Shown here one piece after another: positions 60,465 through 64,000 of a stretch of DNA of 64,000 nt (positions are counted from its first letter, which is position 1; the number at the start of each line of letters is the position of its first letter). A program made the translations under genes and the position numbers. The stretch covers positions 310,001-374,000 of the forward strand of contig NZ_CP097118.1 in the NCBI RefSeq assembly GCF_024029435.1. Reading direction: 5' to 3'. The stretch is from Fructilactobacillus hinvesii (GTDB taxonomy: Bacteria > Bacillota > Bacilli > Lactobacillales > Lactobacillaceae). The notes under the pieces were generated by a model that had not been told where the DNA came from, did not search any database, and was given only the letters and a program-made list of their open reading frames with translations.

Positions 60465-61523
60465 ATGACGGAAACCAGCGTTAAATTTGAAAATGTTTCA
60501 GTTGATTTCACGCAAGATAAACAAACAATTCACGCCGTTTCAAACGTGAGTTTTGACATTCCCGCCGGTCAAATCTTTGGGATTGCCGGATATTCTGGGG
60601 CCGGAAAATCAACCCTGGTTCGGACGATTAATTTGTTACAACAACCCACCAGTGGGAAGATTTCGGTCTTGGGGCACCATTTTTTTGCGAAGGACGATCA
60701 CGGAGAAAGCATCATTGGTACCAGTGAACTGCGAAAGGAACGCCGGAAAATCGGAATGATTTTTCAACACTACAACCTGTTGAACCAAAAGACGGTGCTG
60801 GAAAACGTAGCCTTTGCGCTCAAACACAGTGGTCTCAAGGATAAAGAGGTGCAAACCAAAGCCAAACAACTGTTATCAGACGTGGGACTGGCTGATTATG
60901 CTAAACACTATCCAGAACAACTATCTGGGGGGCAACAACAACGGGTTGCCATTGCCCGGGCTCTTGCCAATGATCCCGAAATTCTAATCTCTGACGAAGC
61001 AACGTCGGCGTTGGACCCCGAAAACACCAACCAAATTTTGGATTTACTGCAAGAATTAAACCAAAAGCGGGGATTGACTGTGATCTTGATTACCCATGAA
61101 ATGGACGCTATTAAACGGATTTGTGACCAAGTGGTGATCATGGACCAGGGAAAAGTGATTGAAAAGGGAAGCCTCATCGATGTCTTTGTGGAATCGACCA
61201 ACCCGGTCGCCCGCAAGATCGTTGGAAACGACTTCGATGCTTTATCGATTCTGCAATCCATGAAGATCGATACGCAAAAGCGGAACTTGGTAAAATTGGT
61301 GTACTTCTCTCAGGAAATTTCACAACCAATCATCGTGGACCTGTATGCAAAGTACCAAGTGTCGGCTAGCATCGTGTACGCTGACATTGAAAAATTTAAG
61401 GGTCAACCGGTCGGCATCATGATCGTGGATCTGAACGGGACTGATGACAACGTTCAGGCCGCCCTTGAGTACCTGAAGAATTTAGACGTGCAAGTGACTG
61501 AATTGAGAGGTGTAACACAATGA
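60465..61523 (+). CDS. metN: MetN methionine ABC importer ATPase
   Basis: 352 residues. Walker A is GYSGAGKST, Q-loop MIFQHYNLL, signature LSGGQQQR, Walker B ILISDEATSALDP, H-loop ITHEMD. The C-terminal NIL domain (about 275-352) is the methionine-sensing regulatory part. ATG 60465 follows AGGAGGAATT. It overlaps metI by 4 bases (ATGA). Confidence 0.95.
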   Translation: MTETSVKFENVSVDFTQDKQTIHAVSNVSFDIPAGQIFGIAGYSGAGKSTLVRTINLLQQPTSGKISVLGHHFFAKDDHGESIIGTSELRKERRKIGMIFQHYNLLNQKTVLENVAFALKHSGLKDKEVQTKAKQLLSDVGLADYAKHYPEQLSGGQQQRVAIARALANDPEILISDEATSALDPENTNQILDLLQELNQKRGLTVILITHEMDAIKRICDQVVIMDQGKVIEKGSLIDVFVESTNPVARKIVGNDFDALSILQSMKIDTQKRNLVKLVYFSQEISQPIIVDLYAKYQVSASIVYADIEKFKGQPVGIMIVDLNGTDDNVQAALEYLKNLDVQVTELRGVTQ

Positions 61524-62224
61524 AAGAATGGTTTATTACAAACTTCCCCAACGTAGTCCAACAAGGATGGACCGGAGAAACCGGTTGGTGGACGTCAATT
61601 GTCCAGACCCTGTACATGACGTTTTGGTCCGCCATTTTTGGTGGAATTGCCGGGTTAATCTTTGGAATCGCTCTGGTGCTCTTTGATTCAGATGGAATCA
61701 TGCCCAATAAGATCATTTTTAACATCGTCGATAAGATTGTGTCATTGTTCCGGGCCATTCCGTTCATTATCTTGCTGGCCTTCATTGCGCCGGTGACCCA
61801 AAAGATCGTGGGAACCCAAATTGGGACCACGGCAGCCTTGGTACCATTGTCCGTGGGAGTCTTTCCCTTCTACGCCCGGCAGGTGCAAGTGGCCTTACAA
61901 AGTGTGAACCAAGGAACGATTGAATCCGCCCAGTCATTGGGTTCTAGTAACTGGGACATCATTTCTGGAGTTTACCTCAGCGAAGCCTTTCCCGAATTAA
62001 TTCGGGTGTCCACGGTGACCCTGATTAGTCTGGTTGGTTTGACCGCCATGGCTGGTGCCATCGGAGCCGGTGGTTTAGGTAACATGGCCATTTCCTACGG
62101 GTACAACCGCTTTGCTAACGATACGACCCTGGTGGCTACGATTCTCGTGGTAATCATGGTGCTAATCATCCAAGTGGTCGGAGATGTCTGGGCCCGGTGG
62201 ATTGACCATAGTTCTAAAGCATAA
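61520..62224 (+). CDS. metI: MetI methionine ABC importer permease
   Basis: 234 residues, about five helices. The EAA loop, ESAQSLGSSNWDIISGVYLSEAFPELI, contacts MetN. SLFRAIPFIILL and the C-terminal GAIGAGGLGNMAISYGYNRF are typical MetI features. It is last gene of the T-box operon, followed by a terminator. Confidence 0.95.
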   Translation: MKEWFITNFPNVVQQGWTGETGWWTSIVQTLYMTFWSAIFGGIAGLIFGIALVLFDSDGIMPNKIIFNIVDKIVSLFRAIPFIILLAFIAPVTQKIVGTQIGTTAALVPLSVGVFPFYARQVQVALQSVNQGTIESAQSLGSSNWDIISGVYLSEAFPELIRVSTVTLISLVGLTAMAGAIGAGGLGNMAISYGYNRFANDTTLVATILVVIMVLIIQVVGDVWARWIDHSSKA

Positions 62225-62235
62225 TTAAATTAACT

Positions 62236-62274
62236 AAAATAACTTCATCAAAATCTGATGAAGTTATTTTTATT
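62236..62274 (+). terminator. Terminator after metI
   Basis: AAAATAACTTCATCA / TGATGAAGTTATTTT stem with a 5-base loop and T-tract. Confidence 0.9.
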
Positions 62275-62399
62275 AAATTTTAAATTATCAATAAATTTAA
62301 CGTATTTTATTTATGTGTAAGCTTTAAAGGTCGAATATTATTTTCAAGTTAATTTTTAAATGATATAATTTAACGACATGAAAGGGGTGTTGATTAAAA

Positions 62400-62900
62400 A
62401 TGGCTAATTCATTTAGTGTTTCAGATCATATTATTACCCAAGCAGAAAAAATTGGTAAACCAGTTTCTAATTTAAAGTTACAAAAAATTATGTATTTTTT
62501 AAATGTTATTTATTTATTGAATTATAATAAATCATTAATTGATGATCATAAATTTGAAAAATGGGCATATGGACCGGTAATACATGATGTTTATTCTGAT
62601 TATTCAATTAACGGTTCAAAAGAAATATTAGAACCTACTAAACATATAAAAAGTAGATCGTTTAATGATGGTAAATATAAAAATAAATATTATAGTGAAA
62701 ATGAATTAAAGTTAGGACTAGATGATTCTCAATTTATTGATAATAATTTAGAAAAATTTGTATCATTAAATCCATTCTTTCTAGTTGAAAAATCACATGA
62801 AGAACCGCAATGGAAAGATAAAACTAAACCATATTATGATGATAAAAAAACAATATTATTTTATAAAGACCCTAAAAATAAATTTTGGGAGCATGATTAA
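62400..62900 (+). CDS. Panacea-domain (SocA/DUF4065) antitoxin-like protein
   Basis: 166 residues. The Panacea/SocA domain is visible as SDHIITQAEKIGKPVSNLKLQKIMYFLN (about 7-34) and FEKWAYGPVIHDVYSDY (about 54-70), the hallmark WxxGPV segment. In PanTA systems this domain neutralises very diverse toxins encoded next to it. The ribosome binding site is GAAAGGGGTG. The gene is strikingly AT-rich compared with metI. It is followed after 5 bases by a membrane protein gene, so they form one operon. Confidence 0.85.
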   Translation: MANSFSVSDHIITQAEKIGKPVSNLKLQKIMYFLNVIYLLNYNKSLIDDHKFEKWAYGPVIHDVYSDYSINGSKEILEPTKHIKSRSFNDGKYKNKYYSENELKLGLDDSQFIDNNLEKFVSLNPFFLVEKSHEEPQWKDKTKPYYDDKKTILFYKDPKNKFWEHD

Positions 62901-62905
62901 TTTAA

Positions 62906-63610
62906 ATGAGCGATAATAATGCAGAATTAAATGAATCTTTTTGTAATTTGTTATTTAGTAATGAAGCTCTTAATGAGAAAGAGACTAAAACTTTTACTAA
63001 TATATTAAAAACGATGAATGATGATAATATACATGTTCCTTATGAAATGATTACCCAAAGAGTTTTTGAATGTGATGAGAATCAACTTGATGTAGTAATA
63101 AAAACAGCAAATGAATCTCTTACCGTTGTAGAAAATGATGAAAATAAAAATATAATTGATTCTACAAGACGACATTTAGAGCTTTCTAAAATTCAAGATA
63201 GATTTATAAATGAAAAAACTAAAAAAGCTGATGAAAAACTTAATGAAATAAATGAAAATTCAGAAAAATTATCTGAAATTAAGAATAGTATATATAGTGA
63301 TTTAATATCTGTTTTAGGTGTTTTTACTGCAATTTCTTTTGCAGCTTTTGGGGGTATAACCGCAGTAAGTAATATGTTTCATGGTTTAGATAATAATAAG
63401 TCACATGTTGGTTTTTTACTGATTTGTGCTAGCATTTCATTTTTACTTATTTACGGTGTTTCAGTTACACTTTTTGTTGGGATAAATAAACTTATAAAAT
63501 CTGAAGAATCTGAGAAACCTTATAGATTCAGTGGTTTGTTTACATGTATGTTAATATTTATTCCCATTTTAATTTTAATTTTTGGATTGATTATTTTATA
63601 TAAATTTTAA
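62906..63610 (+). CDS. Coiled-coil/transmembrane protein, candidate PanTA toxin
   Basis: 234 residues. The N-terminal 80 residues are acidic and soluble; residues 85-132 look like a coiled coil (KTKKADEKLNEINENSEKLSEIK). Three hydrophobic helices follow (about 134-160, 170-197 and 208-232, ending LIILYKF). I do not recognise a domain. It lies 5 bases downstream of the Panacea gene and has the same AT-rich composition. By analogy with membrane-acting PanTA toxins it may damage or depolarise the membrane; this is inference. Confidence 0.75.
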   Translation: MSDNNAELNESFCNLLFSNEALNEKETKTFTNILKTMNDDNIHVPYEMITQRVFECDENQLDVVIKTANESLTVVENDENKNIIDSTRRHLELSKIQDRFINEKTKKADEKLNEINENSEKLSEIKNSIYSDLISVLGVFTAISFAAFGGITAVSNMFHGLDNNKSHVGFLLICASISFLLIYGVSVTLFVGINKLIKSEESEKPYRFSGLFTCMLIFIPILILIFGLIILYKF

Positions 63611-63640
63611 TATCTATCATATGATACAATAATGGTTTTT

Positions 63641-63677
63641 AAAGTAGCTTCAACGCTTATCGTTGAAGCTACTTTTT
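63641..63677 (+). terminator. Terminator after the Panacea cassette
   Basis: Perfect 15-base stem AAAGTAGCTTCAACG / CGTTGAAGCTACTTT with a 5-base loop and T-tract. Confidence 0.92.
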
Positions 63678-63740
63678 GTTTTCTGATCCGTTGACAGGCT
63701 CTAAATAAATGCTATTATTTTCATATGAAAGGATGATGAT

Positions 63741-64000
63741 ATGAATTTGGGACTGTTAACGTTAACCTTTATCGCCGTTAATTTAGATTTTTGGGTGTTG
63801 CTACTCTTCTTTTTAAATAGGTTTTCCGTCTGGGCTGTGTTAAGTGGATATCTGACTGGGCTGATTCTGCTGCTCTGTTTGAGCTATGGAGTGGGACAAA
63901 CCTTAGCCTACTGGTTACCGGAATGGGTGCTGGGCGGACTAGGTTTCTTACCGTTGTATCTGGCCGTCCGGGGAGATAACGATGATGACGAAACTCCCAA
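63741..64000 (+). CDS. CadD-like membrane protein (5' part only)
   Basis: The first 86 codons are visible, after AAAGGATGATG. Three hydrophobic segments, an early AVNLDFWVLLLFF, a GYLTGLILLLCLSYG helix and WVLGGLGFLPLYLAVRG with an acidic run (DNDDDE) match the N-terminal half of CadD-family cadmium-resistance proteins. In that family the loop after helix 3 reads 'GLLGLIPIYLGI'. The 3' end is outside the window, so the role is not confirmed. Confidence 0.7.
   Translation, partial: MNLGLLTLTFIAVNLDFWVLLLFFLNRFSVWAVLSGYLTGLILLLCLSYGVGQTLAYWLPEWVLGGLGFLPLYLAVRGDNDDDETP

Overview
The window looks like a chromosomal segment of a low-to-moderate-GC member of the Lactobacillaceae (Bacillota). The indicators are AGGAGG-type ribosome binding sites, intrinsic terminators, a Gram-positive type LexA box in front of recA, TPP, THF and T-box leaders, ECF vitamin transporters, and 16S/23S genes with Bacillota-type sequence. 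I cannot name the species.

Layout. 1-5.5 kb: two divergent MFS sugar transporters around a catabolite-responsive element, an NCS1 nucleobase permease, and a TPP-riboswitch-controlled YkoE thiamine-precursor S component. 5.5-19.9 kb: an accessory region. It holds two paralogous lipoproteins, a repressor/ImmA pair divergent from a four-domain phage-type endolysin with no other phage genes, a glycosyltransferase-like gene broken by a stop codon, a MarR-controlled ABC-2 exporter, an IS1182-type transposase remnant, a partly duplicated segment, and a membrane-anchored HTH regulator facing three small two-helix membrane proteins. 19.9-35.1 kb: mostly housekeeping genes. These are a quinone oxidoreductase-like protein, ElaA, an AT-rich island gene, menE/menB/menI, the YkoC/YkoD ECF module behind a second TPP riboswitch, bioY, recA, an amino-acid permease with azlCD, and thiolase.

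35.1-51.8 kb: two tandem, nearly identical rRNA operons (16S-23S-5S, no tRNA in the spacer) in direct orientation. They bracket about 6 kb with a MetQ-type binding protein, a C26 amidotransferase, a DUF2252 protein overlapping polyphosphate kinase, and folT with a THF riboswitch. 51.9-58 kb: a broken MFS gene and the menF-menD-menH-menC operon. 58-62.3 kb: a T-box-controlled methionine operon (metQ, MtnE-like aminotransferase, metN, metI). 62.4-63.6 kb: an AT-rich two-gene cassette, a Panacea-domain (antitoxin-like) protein followed by a coiled-coil/transmembrane protein, resembling a PanTA toxin-antitoxin pair. The window ends inside a CadD-like membrane protein.

How the parts connect. Two men loci together encode the steps from chorismate to 1,4-dihydroxy-2-naphthoate. 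Two TPP riboswitches about 23 kb apart should co-regulate the S component (YkoE) and the energising module (YkoD/YkoC) of one hydroxymethylpyrimidine transporter. The most interesting accessory systems are the PanTA-like pair, the isolated repressor/protease/endolysin cassette, the HTH-plus-small-membrane-protein locus, and a small membrane protein whose ribosome binding site can be sequestered in its own leader.
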